Numbered from the stretch's first letter, positions 9,213 to 18,447 are shown. The stretch: DNA of 47,281 bases from Bacteroidota bacterium (GCA_013697245.1 JACCXH010000017.1:1-47281), one strand, 5' to 3'. Notes: generated from the sequence alone by a model not told the origin. A program made the numbers and translations.

Positions 9213-9791
9213 TTAAAAATTATAATTTGTGGTCCAGAAACGGTAGGGGAGTTTGGCATCTTCGCCGGCATAATCAATGCCAATGCGGGGACCCACCTGT
9301 ATATCGCTTTTCTTTATTTTTATCTTATCGTCCTGCAGCCATATTTCTTTTCCCGTTAAAGATAGGTTATTATGTAATAGATTAATACCCAAAGCCTGCG
9401 ATACTTTGCCCGGGCCAACACATAAATTTGACGAGAATTTTAAACCCCGGCGTTTTACTATTTCTTCTATGCCTTTTGTAGGATAAATTGCGCGGATTAA
9501 AATAGCCTGCGGAATATCTTTTTTATTGGTAACAATATTAAAAAGCCGATGAATGCCATAACACAAGTAAACATAACTAACGCCTCCTTTGCCATACATG
9601 GTCTCTGTACGGGCGGTTCTTCGTCCGTTGTATGAGTGCGACGCTTTATCTGTAATACCTGCATAAGCCTCGGTTTCTGTTATAATGCCGCAGGTTAGTT
9701 TATTATCAATGCGCGTACATAGCGTTTTGCCAATCAGATCTTTGGCAAGAAAAACAACATCTTTATTTAAATAATAGGAAGCTTTAAGCAT
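9213..9791 (-). CDS. DNA-3-methyladenine (alkyladenine) glycosylase, AAG/MPG family
   Basis: This 192-residue protein matches the AAG/MPG family, which removes alkylated purines in base excision repair. Visible hallmarks are LAKDLIGKTL, the catalytic-glutamate region ITETEAYAG, DKASHSYNGRRTARTETMY, the YVYLCYGIHRLFNIVT strand, and the late GPGKVSQALGI. I chose ATG at 9791 over a GTG nine bases upstream because the protein from MLKASYYLNKDV aligns naturally with the family start. It is followed directly by rlmI. Repair and rRNA modification have no known functional link, so this looks like an operon of convenience. Confidence 0.92.
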   Translation of the reverse strand: MLKASYYLNKDVVFLAKDLIGKTLCTRIDNKLTCGIITETEAYAGITDKASHSYNGRRTARTETMYGKGGVSYVYLCYGIHRLFNIVTNKKDIPQAILIRAIYPTKGIEEIVKRRGLKFSSNLCVGPGKVSQALGINLLHNNLSLTGKEIWLQDDKIKIKKSDIQVGPRIGIDYAGEDAKLPYRFWTTNYNF

Positions 9792-9834
9792 TGACCTCAC
9801 AAATTAAAATTAAAAGCTTTGTAAAATATTTTCG

Positions 9835-9842
9835 CAAAAATA
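9835..9842 (-). promoter_or_regulatory. Possible -7 promoter box for the glycosylase-rlmI operon
   Basis: The minus strand reads TATTTTTG, an exact TAnnTTTG match, 43 nt upstream of the chosen ATG. No good TTTG -33 element is seen at the expected distance, so confidence is low. Confidence 0.28.
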
Positions 9843-9913
9843 AGATATAATTAGCCCTTAGTTGGGATTTTAAGATTATTTATTATACTTTAGGTGCTAT
9901 CAAAAACAAAATT

Positions 9914-10318
9914 ATGTTAGAAGTTAACCAGGTTTATTCTCACGATTTTCAATTCTCACAAGAAGAAGTAAATCGTTTTGCTGAAGTTACAGGCGATAAA
10001 AATCCTGTACACACAGATGCTGAGTATGCAGCAAAATCAATGTTCAAACGCCCCATTATGCATGGTATGCTTAGCGCTTCGCTTTTCAGTAAAGTATTTG
10101 GTACTTTATTTCCCGGCGAAGGAACAATTTATTTAAAACAAACTTTAAATTTTTTAAAACCCATGTATGTGGATACCGCGTACGAGGCCGTTTTTACAGT
10201 TAAAGAAGTAATGAAAGATAAACACCGAGCCATTGTTGAAACCGTTATTAAGGATAAAACTACAGGTATTCTTTGCACCAGTGGCGAAGCTACAGTATTG
10301 AACAGTGATAAGATCTAA
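9914..10318 (+). CDS. MaoC-family (R)-specific enoyl-CoA hydratase (PhaJ-like)
   Basis: This 134-residue hot-dog-fold protein carries the hydratase 2 motif: FAEVTGDKNPVHTDAEYA (catalytic Asp/His) and the RPIMHGML loop. The family hydrates trans-2-enoyl-CoA (or acyl carrier protein esters) to the (R)-3-hydroxyacyl form. It lies 77 bp ahead of a PhaB-type reductase whose product is also an (R)-3-hydroxyacyl-CoA, so both enzymes act on the same type of intermediate. No PHA synthase gene is present here, so polymer synthesis is not shown. A fatty-acid-related role is equally possible. Confidence 0.88.
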   Translation: MLEVNQVYSHDFQFSQEEVNRFAEVTGDKNPVHTDAEYAAKSMFKRPIMHGMLSASLFSKVFGTLFPGEGTIYLKQTLNFLKPMYVDTAYEAVFTVKEVMKDKHRAIVETVIKDKTTGILCTSGEATVLNSDKI

Positions 10319-10365
10319 TGCGATATATTTAACCTGCCCCGAACATTAAGATAATGGTGGCATTT

Positions 10366-10373
10366 TATTTTTG
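10366..10373 (+). promoter_or_regulatory. Possible -7 promoter box upstream of the phaB-like gene
   Basis: The sequence is TATTTTTG, an exact TAnnTTTG match 22 nt ahead of the ATG at 10396. No clear TTTG lies at the expected -33 distance. If real, the reductase can be transcribed apart from the hydratase. Confidence 0.33.
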
Positions 10374-10395
10374 AAAAAATTTAAAATCTATAAAT

Positions 10396-11145
10396 ATGGA
10401 AAAAGCTAATAATAAAAGAACCGTGCTTGTTACCGGCGCAACCGGCGGACTTGGAACAGCCATGTGCAAAGAATTGTATAAAGATGGTTACCGCGTGGTT
10501 GGTAATTATATGACACAGGAAAAAGCGGATAAATGGCTGCAAACTATGAAGGCAGAGGGTTTTGACATTCAATTGTTTCACGGAGATGTTAGTGATTTTG
10601 ACAGTGTAGGTGCCATGATCAAAAAGATAGAACAGGAGGTAGGCACCATTGATACCCTAGTAAATAATGCGGGTATAACACGCGACGGCCGTTTGGCAAA
10701 AATGAAAAAGGAGGATTGGTACGATGTTATCAATACCAATTTAAACAGTGTTTTTAATTGTACCAGGCAGGTTTTAGATGGCATGATAGAGCGAAATTTT
10801 GGCCGTATTATTAATATTTCTTCCGTTAACGGGCAGCGTGGTCAATTTGGGCAAACCAATTATAGTGCCGCAAAAGCCGGTATGCATGGTTTTACAAAGT
10901 CACTTTCAATGGAAGTAGCTAAATATGGTATAACAGTAAATACAATTTCTCCGGGTTATATTGGTACAGATATGGTTATGGCTGTGCCTGAAAAAGTATT
11001 AACGCAAATTATAGCGCAGGTGCCAATGGGCCGTTTGGGCGGTACGCATGAAGTGGCACATTTGGTAAGCTTTTTAGCGAGCGAAGAAACCAGCTTTATT
11101 ACCGGCGCTAATTATAGCATTAATGGTGGGCAACATGTTTATTAA
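10396..11145 (+). CDS. phaB: PhaB-like acetoacetyl-CoA / 3-oxoacyl reductase (SDR)
   Basis: This 249-residue short-chain dehydrogenase has the nucleotide-binding TGATGGLG near the N-terminus, NNAG in the fourth strand and the catalytic Ser-Tyr-Lys set in ISSVNGQRGQFGQTNYSAAK. The strings GQFGQTNYSAAKAGMHGF and FITGANYSINGGQHVY resemble PhaB acetoacetyl-CoA reductases more than FabG, whose end normally reads LHVNGG. It would reduce 3-oxoacyl-CoA to (R)-3-hydroxyacyl-CoA with NADPH in the cytoplasm. The preceding hydratase gene supports a role in (R)-3-hydroxyacyl-CoA metabolism. FabG-like activity cannot be excluded. Confidence 0.82.
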   Translation: MEKANNKRTVLVTGATGGLGTAMCKELYKDGYRVVGNYMTQEKADKWLQTMKAEGFDIQLFHGDVSDFDSVGAMIKKIEQEVGTIDTLVNNAGITRDGRLAKMKKEDWYDVINTNLNSVFNCTRQVLDGMIERNFGRIINISSVNGQRGQFGQTNYSAAKAGMHGFTKSLSMEVAKYGITVNTISPGYIGTDMVMAVPEKVLTQIIAQVPMGRLGGTHEVAHLVSFLASEETSFITGANYSINGGQHVY

Positions 11146-11210
11146 AATACATTCTTAATAGCTTGGTGTTAATTTTAATTAAATTATTTCTTTTCTTTTA
11201 AAACATATAC

Positions 11211-11218
11211 TAAATTTG
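11211..11218 (+). promoter_or_regulatory. Probable -7 promoter box for the small ORF and efflux operon
   Basis: The sequence TAAATTTG matches TAnnTTTG exactly and sits 21 nt before the ATG at 11240, a usual distance. About 19-20 nt upstream is only a T-rich TTTC, a partial -33 box. Confidence 0.42.
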
Positions 11219-11239
11219 ACCTCGAAAAATCTAAGTTAA

Positions 11240-11635
11240 ATGTTGGGAAGGCTTAAAATAAATGTTGCATTGTTAATTTGTTTGACATTTGTATTCAGGC
11301 TTTTGTTCGTTAATGTTGGTATTATCTCTTCTTTAAACTCTAAACAAAACACCAACCTTTTAAAATCATTTCATTCAACCTTAAAGAAAAGGAGAAGGGG
11401 CGCAGACTCCTTTAACAATCAGATAAAGACTGAATATTCTGCAATTGAGATCTGTGAAGAGAACCAGGAAGATGAAGACCATATTTCTAAAAAAAATCCG
11501 TTAGTTTTAATACGAATACTTTATTCTTTTCTTGCAAATAAACTAGCCTCTTTAGAATCGAATTCTTCTTTCGATTCTGTCAATCATAAATTATCTTCAA
11601 AGAAATACCTTGCTATTTCTGTCCTAAGAGTTTGA
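11240..11635 (+). CDS. Small protein of unknown function with one N-terminal hydrophobic segment
   Basis: This 131-residue protein is not recognised. Residues ~8-30 (INVALLICLTFVFRLLFVNVGI) form a membrane segment or uncleaved signal. It is followed by a basic patch (STLKKRRRGADSF), an acidic patch (EICEENQEDEDH) and a second moderately hydrophobic stretch (LVLIRILYSFLANKLASL). A good promoter-like box and an ATG precede it, and it is in the same orientation as the efflux genes that begin 136 bp later. Either an accessory or a leader role for the pump is possible, but this is only positional. It could also be a secreted small protein unrelated to efflux. Confidence 0.6.
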   Translation: MLGRLKINVALLICLTFVFRLLFVNVGIISSLNSKQNTNLLKSFHSTLKKRRRGADSFNNQIKTEYSAIEICEENQEDEDHISKKNPLVLIRILYSFLANKLASLESNSSFDSVNHKLSSKKYLAISVLRV

Positions 11636-11771
11636 TCTTAGGATACACGGCTCTTATCAAAACCAACGAGCCATTTTCATCAATCCAAAATTAAATTTTC
11701 AAGAATTATGTTATGCATCTTTCTTAAAAAAAAACATTAACAAACCATATTGGTTAAAAAGAGAAAAAATT

Positions 11772-12857
11772 ATGATGAGGAAAATTCTCATGTTCACGGG
11801 CTTTTGCGCTATGCTATGCTGCGCTGGCTGTAGTTCAAAAACCGAAGAAAAAGAAGAAGAAACCAAGTTTTTGGTAACAAGTCCTTTAAAAAAAGACACG
11901 CTGGTTATAAGGGATTACGTATGTCAAATACGCGCTATACAACATATTGAAGTAAGAGCACTTGAAAAAGGCTACTTGCAGGAAATTTTTGTAGATGAAG
12001 GCCAGATCGTAAAAAAAGGCCAAATGATGTTTCAAATCATGCCGCTGATATTACAAGCTGAAATGCAAAAAGCAGAGGCGGAAGCTAATTTTGCCGAGAT
12101 TGAATACCTGAACACAAAAAAACTGGCTGATAGCAATGTTGTGTCTCCAAATGAATTGTCATTGGCCAAAGCTAAATTAAATAAGGCAAAAGCTGAATTG
12201 TCGTTAGCGCAAACGCACCTTCAATTTACACAAATAAGGGCTCCGTTCGATGGTATCATGGATCGTTTCCAGGTAAGGTTAGGCAGTTTAGTTAACGAAG
12301 GAGATCTATTAACCACTCTTTCTGACAATAGCAAAATGTGGGTATATTTTAATGTTCCCGAAGCCGAATACTTAAATTACAAATCACGCATCAAAAAAGA
12401 TAGCTTATTAAAAGTAAAACTTTTAATGGCAAATAATCAATTATTTGATTTTCAGGGTGTAGTAGAAACTATTGAAGCAGATTTTAATAATGAAACCGGT
12501 AACATCGCTTTCAGGGCAACATTTCCAAATCCAGAAGCGCTTTTAAGACACGGTGAAACCGGAAATATAGAAATGTCGGTGCCTTTTAAAAATGCCATTA
12601 TTATTCCTCAAAAAGCCACTTTCGAAATTCTTGAAAAGAAATATGTTTTTGTAGTTGGTAAAGATAATGTAGTAAGACAAAAAGAAATTGTAATCGCCTC
12701 CGAAATGCCGGATCTGTATGTGATCAGAGCCGGCTTAAATGAAAATGAAAGAATAATGCTAGAAGGCATTCGTAAAGTAAAAGACGGCGATAAAATAGAG
12801 TATGAATACGAAGAGCCTAAAAAAGTAATTGCCAACTTAAGAGTGTATGTTGAGTAA
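11772..12857 (+). CDS. RND efflux periplasmic adaptor (membrane fusion protein)
   Basis: This 361-residue lipoprotein begins MMRKILMFTGFCAMLCCAGC, where the final Cys is the lipobox cysteine (AGC), so it should be anchored to a membrane on the periplasmic side. The lipoyl halves are visible at IQHIEVRALEKGYLQEIFVDEGQIVKKGQ and IRAPFDGIMDRFQVRLGSLVNEGD. They flank an alpha-hairpin (~105-150) rich in Ala, Lys and Glu. Beta-barrel and membrane-proximal domains follow. It couples the RND pump encoded 23 bp downstream to the outer-membrane channel after it. The substrate is unknown. Confidence 0.94.
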   Translation: MMRKILMFTGFCAMLCCAGCSSKTEEKEEETKFLVTSPLKKDTLVIRDYVCQIRAIQHIEVRALEKGYLQEIFVDEGQIVKKGQMMFQIMPLILQAEMQKAEAEANFAEIEYLNTKKLADSNVVSPNELSLAKAKLNKAKAELSLAQTHLQFTQIRAPFDGIMDRFQVRLGSLVNEGDLLTTLSDNSKMWVYFNVPEAEYLNYKSRIKKDSLLKVKLLMANNQLFDFQGVVETIEADFNNETGNIAFRATFPNPEALLRHGETGNIEMSVPFKNAIIIPQKATFEILEKKYVFVVGKDNVVRQKEIVIASEMPDLYVIRAGLNENERIMLEGIRKVKDGDKIEYEYEEPKKVIANLRVYVE

Positions 12858-12880
12858 CATAAAATTAAAAACGAAAGAAA

Positions 12881-15800
12881 ATGTTTAATTTATTTTTAAA
12901 GCGGCCTGTACTTGCCATCGTATTATCACTTGTAATTATTTTTATGGGTGTACTGGCAATTAAAACATTGCCCACATCACAATTTCCTGAAATTGCACCA
13001 CCGGTAGTAATGGTGTCTGCATCGTATCCCGGAGCAAGTGCTAAATCATTAGCGGAATCTGTTATTATTCCTTTAGAGCAATCTATTAATGGTGCATGGG
13101 GCATGCGTTATATGACCTCTGATGCTACCAGTGCAGGTGAAGCAAACATTCAGGTTGTATTTAATCCCGGTACAGATATTAACCAGGCCTTGGTGCAGGT
13201 TTCCAACCGTGTGCAACAGGTAACTAATAGGTTGCCAATACTTGTACAGCGCGAAGGAGTTATTATTACCCCCGTAATACCAAGTATGTTAATGTACATT
13301 AACTTGTACAGCAAAGACACCAGCGCAAATATGAAGTTTATCTTTAATTATGCCGGTGTAAATATGATACCCGAGATACAAAGGATCAATGGTATTGGGC
13401 AAGCAAGAATATTAGGTAGTCGCCAATATGCTATGCGTGTTTGGTTAAACCCTGATAGGATGCGTGCTTATAATGTTTCTCCGGATGAAGTAATGCAGGC
13501 ATTGAGCGATCAAAGTATTATTGGTAAGGCTGGCCGTATTGGCAGGGGCGATAGTAAACAAGCCGAAGCGTTAGAATATGTATTAGCTTATTCTGATAGG
13601 TTTAATGATCCTAAACAATATGAAAATGTTATTATAAGGGCCAATTCTAAAGGGGAATTGCTTCGCTTAAAAGATATAGCAAAAGTTGTTTTAGGAAGTG
13701 AGTATTATGATATTTATTCAAACCTTAATGGAAACCCTTCGGCAGCTATTGTATTAAAACAAACTTATGGCAGTAATGCTACCGTGGTAATTGAAAATGT
13801 AAAAAAGAAACTGGAAGAGTTAAAAAAATCTTTTCCTCCGGGTATGGATTACGAGATCAGTTACGACGTTTCCAATTTCTTGGATGCATCTACAGAAAAC
13901 GTCATTGATACGTTAAGAGATGCCTTTATATTGGTAGCCTTGGTAGTATTTATCTTCCTCGGCGACTGGCGATCTACGCTTATTCCAACGCTTGCAGTAC
14001 CAATATCTTTAATTGGTGCATTTATCTTTATGCAATTATTTGGCCTCACCATAAATATGATCACCCTATTTGCGGTTGTATTAGCAATTGGTATTGTGGT
14101 AGATGATGCGATCGTCGTCGTCGAGGCAGTACACGCTGCCATGGAAGAACATCATTTGTCACCATACAGAGCGGTACAAAAAGTACTAAAAGAAATTAGC
14201 GGTGCGGTAATTGCCATTACTTTATTAATGACAGCGGTATTCGTTCCCGTAGCATTTATGCCCGGCCCGGTGGGAACATTTTACAGGCAGTTCTCTATTA
14301 CCATGGCTAGTGCCATTGTGCTTTCCGGTTTCATCGCATTAACCCTTACACCTGTTCTTTCTGCAATGATCTTAAAAAATAATCATGGCAAACCAAAAAA
14401 GAATAATCTCTTAACCAGGTTTCTTGATAGTTTTAACAGGGGATTTGAAAAATTGACAAATGCATATGTTAGCTTATTGCGATTAATAGCCCATAGAAAA
14501 TTAGTAACGGTTAGTTTATGGTTGGCATTTGCTGGTGGAATTATTTTGATCGCAAATATTTTACCTTCCGGTTTTATTCCAAGTGAGGATCAAGGTATGA
14601 TCTATGCCATTATCCAAACACCTCCGGGCTCAACACTCGAAAGAACAAATGATATCTCGCGCCAATTACAAATTATTATTCAAAAAGTAGAAGGTGTACA
14701 ATCTGTTTCTTCCATCGCAGGTTACGAAGTATTAACCGAAGGGCGTGGGTCAAACGCCGGAACCTGTTTGATCAATTTAAAACCATGGTCGGAACGTAAA
14801 CACACCATGCAACAAATTATTTACGAACTGGAAGAGAAAGCAAAAGCGATTCCCGGTGCAACTATCGAATTTTTTGATCCTCCGGCGGTACCGGGCTTTG
14901 GTGCCGCGGGCGGTTTTGCTTTACAGTTATTAGATAAAACCAACTCCGGAGATTATAATCAATTAGATAAAGTTACAAGAGACTTTATGAAAGAATTAGG
15001 CGAACGTAAAGAATTAACCGGCCTATTTACATTCTTTAGCGCTAACTATCCTCAATACGAAATTGAGTTTGATAACCAATTAGCTATGCAAAAAGGCGTT
15101 ACCATAGGTAATGCCATGAACACCTTATCAATCTTTGTTGGAAGTACATATGAGCTTGGATTTATTAAATACCAACGGTTTTTTAAAGTTTTCGTTCAGG
15201 CATCTCCTGAGTTCAGAAAACTTCCTTCAGACATTATGAGCTTGTATGTAAAAAGTGAAAGCGGTGAAATGGTTCCTTTTTCTGCCTTCATGAAAATTAC
15301 AAAGAAACAAGGAGCGAATGAAATTAACCGCTACAACATGTATAATACGGCGGGTATAAGGGGAGCTCCTGCAAAAGGTTATAGCAGTGGCGAGGCCATT
15401 AAGGCTGTACAGGAAGTGGCTGCAAATACATTGCCTCATGGTTTTGATATTGATTGGGCAGCGCTTTCTTACGATGAAGTAAGACGCGGAAATGAAGCAA
15501 TCATTATTTTTATCATCGTTATCATATTTGTTTATTTTGTACTTGCTGCACAATATGAAAGTTTTATAATTCCATTAGCAGTAATTTTCTCTCTGCCTCC
15601 CGGAGTATTTGGATCATTTTTGTTGATTAAGTCTATGGGACTCGCCAATGATATTTATGCCCAGGTAGGATTGGTCATGCTCGTCGGGCTCCTGGGTAAA
15701 AATGCGGTGTTGATCGTGGAATTTGCGGTGCAAAAACATAAAATGGGTGCAACTATTCTTGATGCGGCGATAGAAGGTGCCAAAGTACGTTTCCGTCCGA

Positions 15801-16078
15801 TCTTAATGACGTCGTTTGCTTTTATTGCCGGGTTAATTCCTTTGGTGTTGGCGCACGGTGCAGGTGCTATTGGTAACCGCACCATAGGTGGTTCGGCATT
15901 GGGCGGTATGCTTTTCGGAACTGTTTTTGGTGTGATTATCGTGCCGGGTTTATATTACATCTTTGGCTCATGGGCTAAAGGCAGAAAGATGATCAAAGAT
16001 GAAGAAGAAGGATCTTTAACAGAAAATTTTGTACATGGAATTGACAGTTTTCCACAATCTGAAGATAATGAGCACTAA
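12881..16078 (+). CDS. RND-family multidrug efflux permease (HAE-1 / AcrB type)
   Basis: This 1065-residue protein has the full length of an AcrB-type inner-membrane pump: a first helix (FLKRPVLAIVLSLVIIFMGVLAI), two large periplasmic loops (~40-335 and ~560-870) and twelve helices. The proton-relay residues are present: adjacent Asp408 and Asp409 in IGIVVDDAIVVVEAV, and Lys940 in VGLLGKNAVLIVEFA. Full length and intact motifs indicate an active proton-driven exporter of hydrophobic or amphiphilic compounds. The HAE-1 type argues against heavy-metal (HME) export. It lies 23 bp after the adaptor gene and overlaps the channel gene by 11 bp. No TetR or AcrR regulator is adjacent. Confidence 0.95.
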   Translation: MFNLFLKRPVLAIVLSLVIIFMGVLAIKTLPTSQFPEIAPPVVMVSASYPGASAKSLAESVIIPLEQSINGAWGMRYMTSDATSAGEANIQVVFNPGTDINQALVQVSNRVQQVTNRLPILVQREGVIITPVIPSMLMYINLYSKDTSANMKFIFNYAGVNMIPEIQRINGIGQARILGSRQYAMRVWLNPDRMRAYNVSPDEVMQALSDQSIIGKAGRIGRGDSKQAEALEYVLAYSDRFNDPKQYENVIIRANSKGELLRLKDIAKVVLGSEYYDIYSNLNGNPSAAIVLKQTYGSNATVVIENVKKKLEELKKSFPPGMDYEISYDVSNFLDASTENVIDTLRDAFILVALVVFIFLGDWRSTLIPTLAVPISLIGAFIFMQLFGLTINMITLFAVVLAIGIVVDDAIVVVEAVHAAMEEHHLSPYRAVQKVLKEISGAVIAITLLMTAVFVPVAFMPGPVGTFYRQFSITMASAIVLSGFIALTLTPVLSAMILKNNHGKPKKNNLLTRFLDSFNRGFEKLTNAYVSLLRLIAHRKLVTVSLWLAFAGGIILIANILPSGFIPSEDQGMIYAIIQTPPGSTLERTNDISRQLQIIIQKVEGVQSVSSIAGYEVLTEGRGSNAGTCLINLKPWSERKHTMQQIIYELEEKAKAIPGATIEFFDPPAVPGFGAAGGFALQLLDKTNSGDYNQLDKVTRDFMKELGERKELTGLFTFFSANYPQYEIEFDNQLAMQKGVTIGNAMNTLSIFVGSTYELGFIKYQRFFKVFVQASPEFRKLPSDIMSLYVKSESGEMVPFSAFMKITKKQGANEINRYNMYNTAGIRGAPAKGYSSGEAIKAVQEVAANTLPHGFDIDWAALSYDEVRRGNEAIIIFIIVIIFVYFVLAAQYESFIIPLAVIFSLPPGVFGSFLLIKSMGLANDIYAQVGLVMLVGLLGKNAVLIVEFAVQKHKMGATILDAAIEGAKVRFRPILMTSFAFIAGLIPLVLAHGAGAIGNRTIGGSALGGMLFGTVFGVIIVPGLYYIFGSWAKGRKMIKDEEEGSLTENFVHGIDSFPQSEDNEH

Positions 16079-17504
16079 AAAAATAATAAATTGTTTAGGA
16101 ATAACGATAGTTATACTAATCTGTAACGCTTGTAGTTTGCCATCTAATCTAACTCAAAAAGCAGAAAATAAAAAAGTTCCTGAAAATTATAACGGTTCTC
16201 AGGATACCGTAAATACAGCTATGGTAAAATGGAAAGATTATTTTACAGATCCTAACTTAATTTCCCTTATTGATGATGCCCTGAAAAATAATCAGGAATT
16301 AAATATTACACTACAGGAAATTAATATTGCCGGTTATGAGGTAAGAGCTAGAAAAGGTGCTTACTTGCCTTCTCTTGTTGTTGGGCCAAGTGCCGGCATT
16401 GAAAAAGTAGGGAGATATACCAGCCAGGGCGCTAGTGATGCGGTTAACGATATTATACCCGGCCAAAAAGTGCCGGATGTGTTACCAAACTACATGCTTT
16501 CTGCCAACATCTCATGGGAAGTGGATATCTGGAAAAAACTTCGCAACTCAAAAAAATCAGCCTTGTATAGCTACCTGTCGACTATTGAAGGAAAAAATTT
16601 TATGATCACTAACCTGGTTTCTGAGATTGCTATTTCTTATTACGAATTAATGGCATTAGATAATCAGTTGGAAATATTAAAAAAGAACATCGAAATTTAT
16701 CAAAACTCATTGGAAATAGTAAAACTGGAAAAACAATCTGCGAGGGTGACTGAATTGGCTGTGCGAAGATTTGAAGCAGAGGTTCTTAAAAACCAAAGCC
16801 GCCAATATTATATTCAACAATCAATTGTAGAAACAGAAAATAGGATTAACTTTTTAGTTGGAAGATTTCCTCAACCTGTTTCAAGAAATTCTAAAACATT
16901 TGCTGAGTTGGTACCCGACACTATTCGTTCCGGTATTCCATCACAATTATTAGAGAACCGTCCGGATATAAGACAAGCCGAACAAGGATTAGCAGCTGCA
17001 AAACTAGACATTAAAGTTGCCAAAGCTAATTTTTATCCTTCTTTAAATATTAATGCAGGTGCGGGTTACGGCGCATTTAATCCCAAATTTTTAATAACAA
17101 CCCCTCAATCATTAGTGTATTGGTTAGCTGGAGATCTTATGGCGCCATTGATAAACAGAAATGCAATAAAGGCCATGTATTATTCCGCCACTTCAAAGCA
17201 GGTGCAGGCAGCTTATAACTATGAGCGTACGATCTTAAATGCTTATATCGAAGTTGCCAACCAGCTTTCCAACATCAATAATTTGAAAAAAAGCTATGAT
17301 CAGAAAGCAAAACAAGTTCAGGCACTTACAGAATCCATTACTATTTCAACCAGCCTTTTTAAATCGGCCAGGGCAGATTATATGGAAGTTTTATTAACAC
17401 AACGCGATGCCCTGGAATCAAAATTTGAATTGGTTGAAACCAAAATGCACCAGATGAATGCAAGGGTAAATATTTACCGTGCTTTAGGCGGTGGATGGCG
17501 ATAA
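16068..17504 (+). CDS. TolC/NodT-family outer-membrane efflux lipoprotein
   Basis: This 478-residue outer-membrane factor starts at ATG 16068, which overlaps the pump stop codon by 11 bp. This start yields a clear lipoprotein signal (MSTKKIINCLGITIVILICNAC, ending in the lipobox Cys). Upstream in-frame TTG codons give a poor N-terminus. Two repeated coiled-coil halves form the trimeric channel. The conserved LLENRPDIRQAEQGLAAAKLDIKVAKANFYPSL segment marks the NodT family. It completes the tripartite pump. The transcript probably stops at the strong hairpin 20 bp downstream. Confidence 0.93.
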   Translation: MSTKKIINCLGITIVILICNACSLPSNLTQKAENKKVPENYNGSQDTVNTAMVKWKDYFTDPNLISLIDDALKNNQELNITLQEINIAGYEVRARKGAYLPSLVVGPSAGIEKVGRYTSQGASDAVNDIIPGQKVPDVLPNYMLSANISWEVDIWKKLRNSKKSALYSYLSTIEGKNFMITNLVSEIAISYYELMALDNQLEILKKNIEIYQNSLEIVKLEKQSARVTELAVRRFEAEVLKNQSRQYYIQQSIVETENRINFLVGRFPQPVSRNSKTFAELVPDTIRSGIPSQLLENRPDIRQAEQGLAAAKLDIKVAKANFYPSLNINAGAGYGAFNPKFLITTPQSLVYWLAGDLMAPLINRNAIKAMYYSATSKQVQAAYNYERTILNAYIEVANQLSNINNLKKSYDQKAKQVQALTESITISTSLFKSARADYMEVLLTQRDALESKFELVETKMHQMNARVNIYRALGGGWR

Positions 17505-17523
17505 TAAGAATTAACCCAATAAA

Positions 17524-17552
17524 AAAAGAGCCACTTGTTAAGTGGCTCTTTT
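17524..17552. terminator. Strong bidirectional intrinsic terminator
   Basis: A perfect 13-bp stem (AAAAGAGCCACTT / AAGTGGCTCTTTT) with a 3-nt GTT loop is flanked by A-runs and T-runs. It sits between the convergent ends of the efflux channel gene and the universal stress protein gene, and can stop transcription both ways. Confidence 0.88.
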
Positions 17553-17619
17553 CATTTTAATATTTTTTTTGAAGAATAAGTGTGGATCAGTTTACATCAT
17601 AAGCGTTCCATTCCCTGAA

Positions 17620-18447
17620 TTAAAAACCTGTACCAAAATGCACTAAACTTTCGCGTTTCATTGGCTGGATGGTCATAACCGGTATGTTACTGATGTCAAC
17701 AATACGCTGAGCATCGGTTCCACCAAAAAATTCATTTACATTTAAGCCCGGTTTGTTCATGATCATAATAAGATCTGTTTCAATTTTATTGGCATATTCA
17801 ACAACAGTTTCTGCAACATCTTTAGCAGGAATAGATTTGTTGGTGCAAGAAATACCTTTGCTTTTTATAAATTGTTTTACCTGATGCGAATATGCTAATA
17901 ATTGATTCTCGTAAGGAGCATCAGCAGGATCAAAAACACCTAGAATACGGATACTGGCGCCAAAATACTGTGCAAATTGTACTGCGGCATCCACTTTTTC
18001 GCGGGTTTCGGTAGAAAGATCTAACGGTAATAATATGTTCTCGCAGCCATCACGGTGATCGTTACCACGAATGGTAATTACAGGGCATGGCGCTTTTCTT
18101 ATCAATTTGCTGGCACTGGAACCAACTATGTTCCTGAATTTCATGTGACTTTCAAGCCCGGCAATAATAAGAGTGGCCCCTAATTCCTCTGCCACGCGGT
18201 CTACTTCCTCGTAAATATCGCCTTTTACGTTCATGAATTCGGTAGGCACGCCGCTTTCCTGCTCTGTTTGCTTTGTAAGCTTATTTAAAGCGTCATAACT
18301 CTCTTCGCCTGTCTTTAGATAAACATGCAGTAAAACCAGTTTAGAATGGGTGTATTTAGCTAAATTATAAGATTGTTTTACCGCTAAAAGCGATTGTTTT
18401 GTGAAATCTATTGGAATTAGAATGATACCTCTTTCTTTAACTTGCAT
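17620..18447 (-). CDS. Tandem-domain universal stress protein
   Basis: This 275-residue cytoplasmic protein contains two UspA folds (residues ~5-145 and ~150-272). The first has the start IILIPIDFTKQSLLAV and the nucleotide-loop region GLESHMKFRNIVGSSASKLI followed by CPVITI. The second repeats the pattern with NILLPLDLSTETREKVDAAVQFA and NIPVMTIQ. Tandem Usp proteins are common in Bacteroidota and are linked to stress survival, but a specific role is not assignable. It is transcribed divergently from rpsP, with both promoters in the 121-bp gap. Confidence 0.9.
   Translation of the reverse strand: MQVKERGIILIPIDFTKQSLLAVKQSYNLAKYTHSKLVLLHVYLKTGEESYDALNKLTKQTEQESGVPTEFMNVKGDIYEEVDRVAEELGATLIIAGLESHMKFRNIVGSSASKLIRKAPCPVITIRGNDHRDGCENILLPLDLSTETREKVDAAVQFAQYFGASIRILGVFDPADAPYENQLLAYSHQVKQFIKSKGISCTNKSIPAKDVAETVVEYANKIETDLIMIMNKPGLNVNEFFGGTDAQRIVDISNIPVMTIQPMKRESLVHFGTGF

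Noticed and set aside
9914-11145. A polyhydroxyalkanoate synthesis operon
   Set aside because: A PHA synthase (phaC) is absent, so only the monomer-forming enzymes are supported.
13861-14142. Long open frame on the opposite strand of the RND pump gene
   Set aside because: It is a shadow of the pump coding region and has no independent support. The same holds for the other antisense open frames in the window.
16029-16067. Upstream TTG start for the efflux channel
   Set aside because: It gives a poor N-terminus. The ATG at 16068 yields a clean lipoprotein signal.
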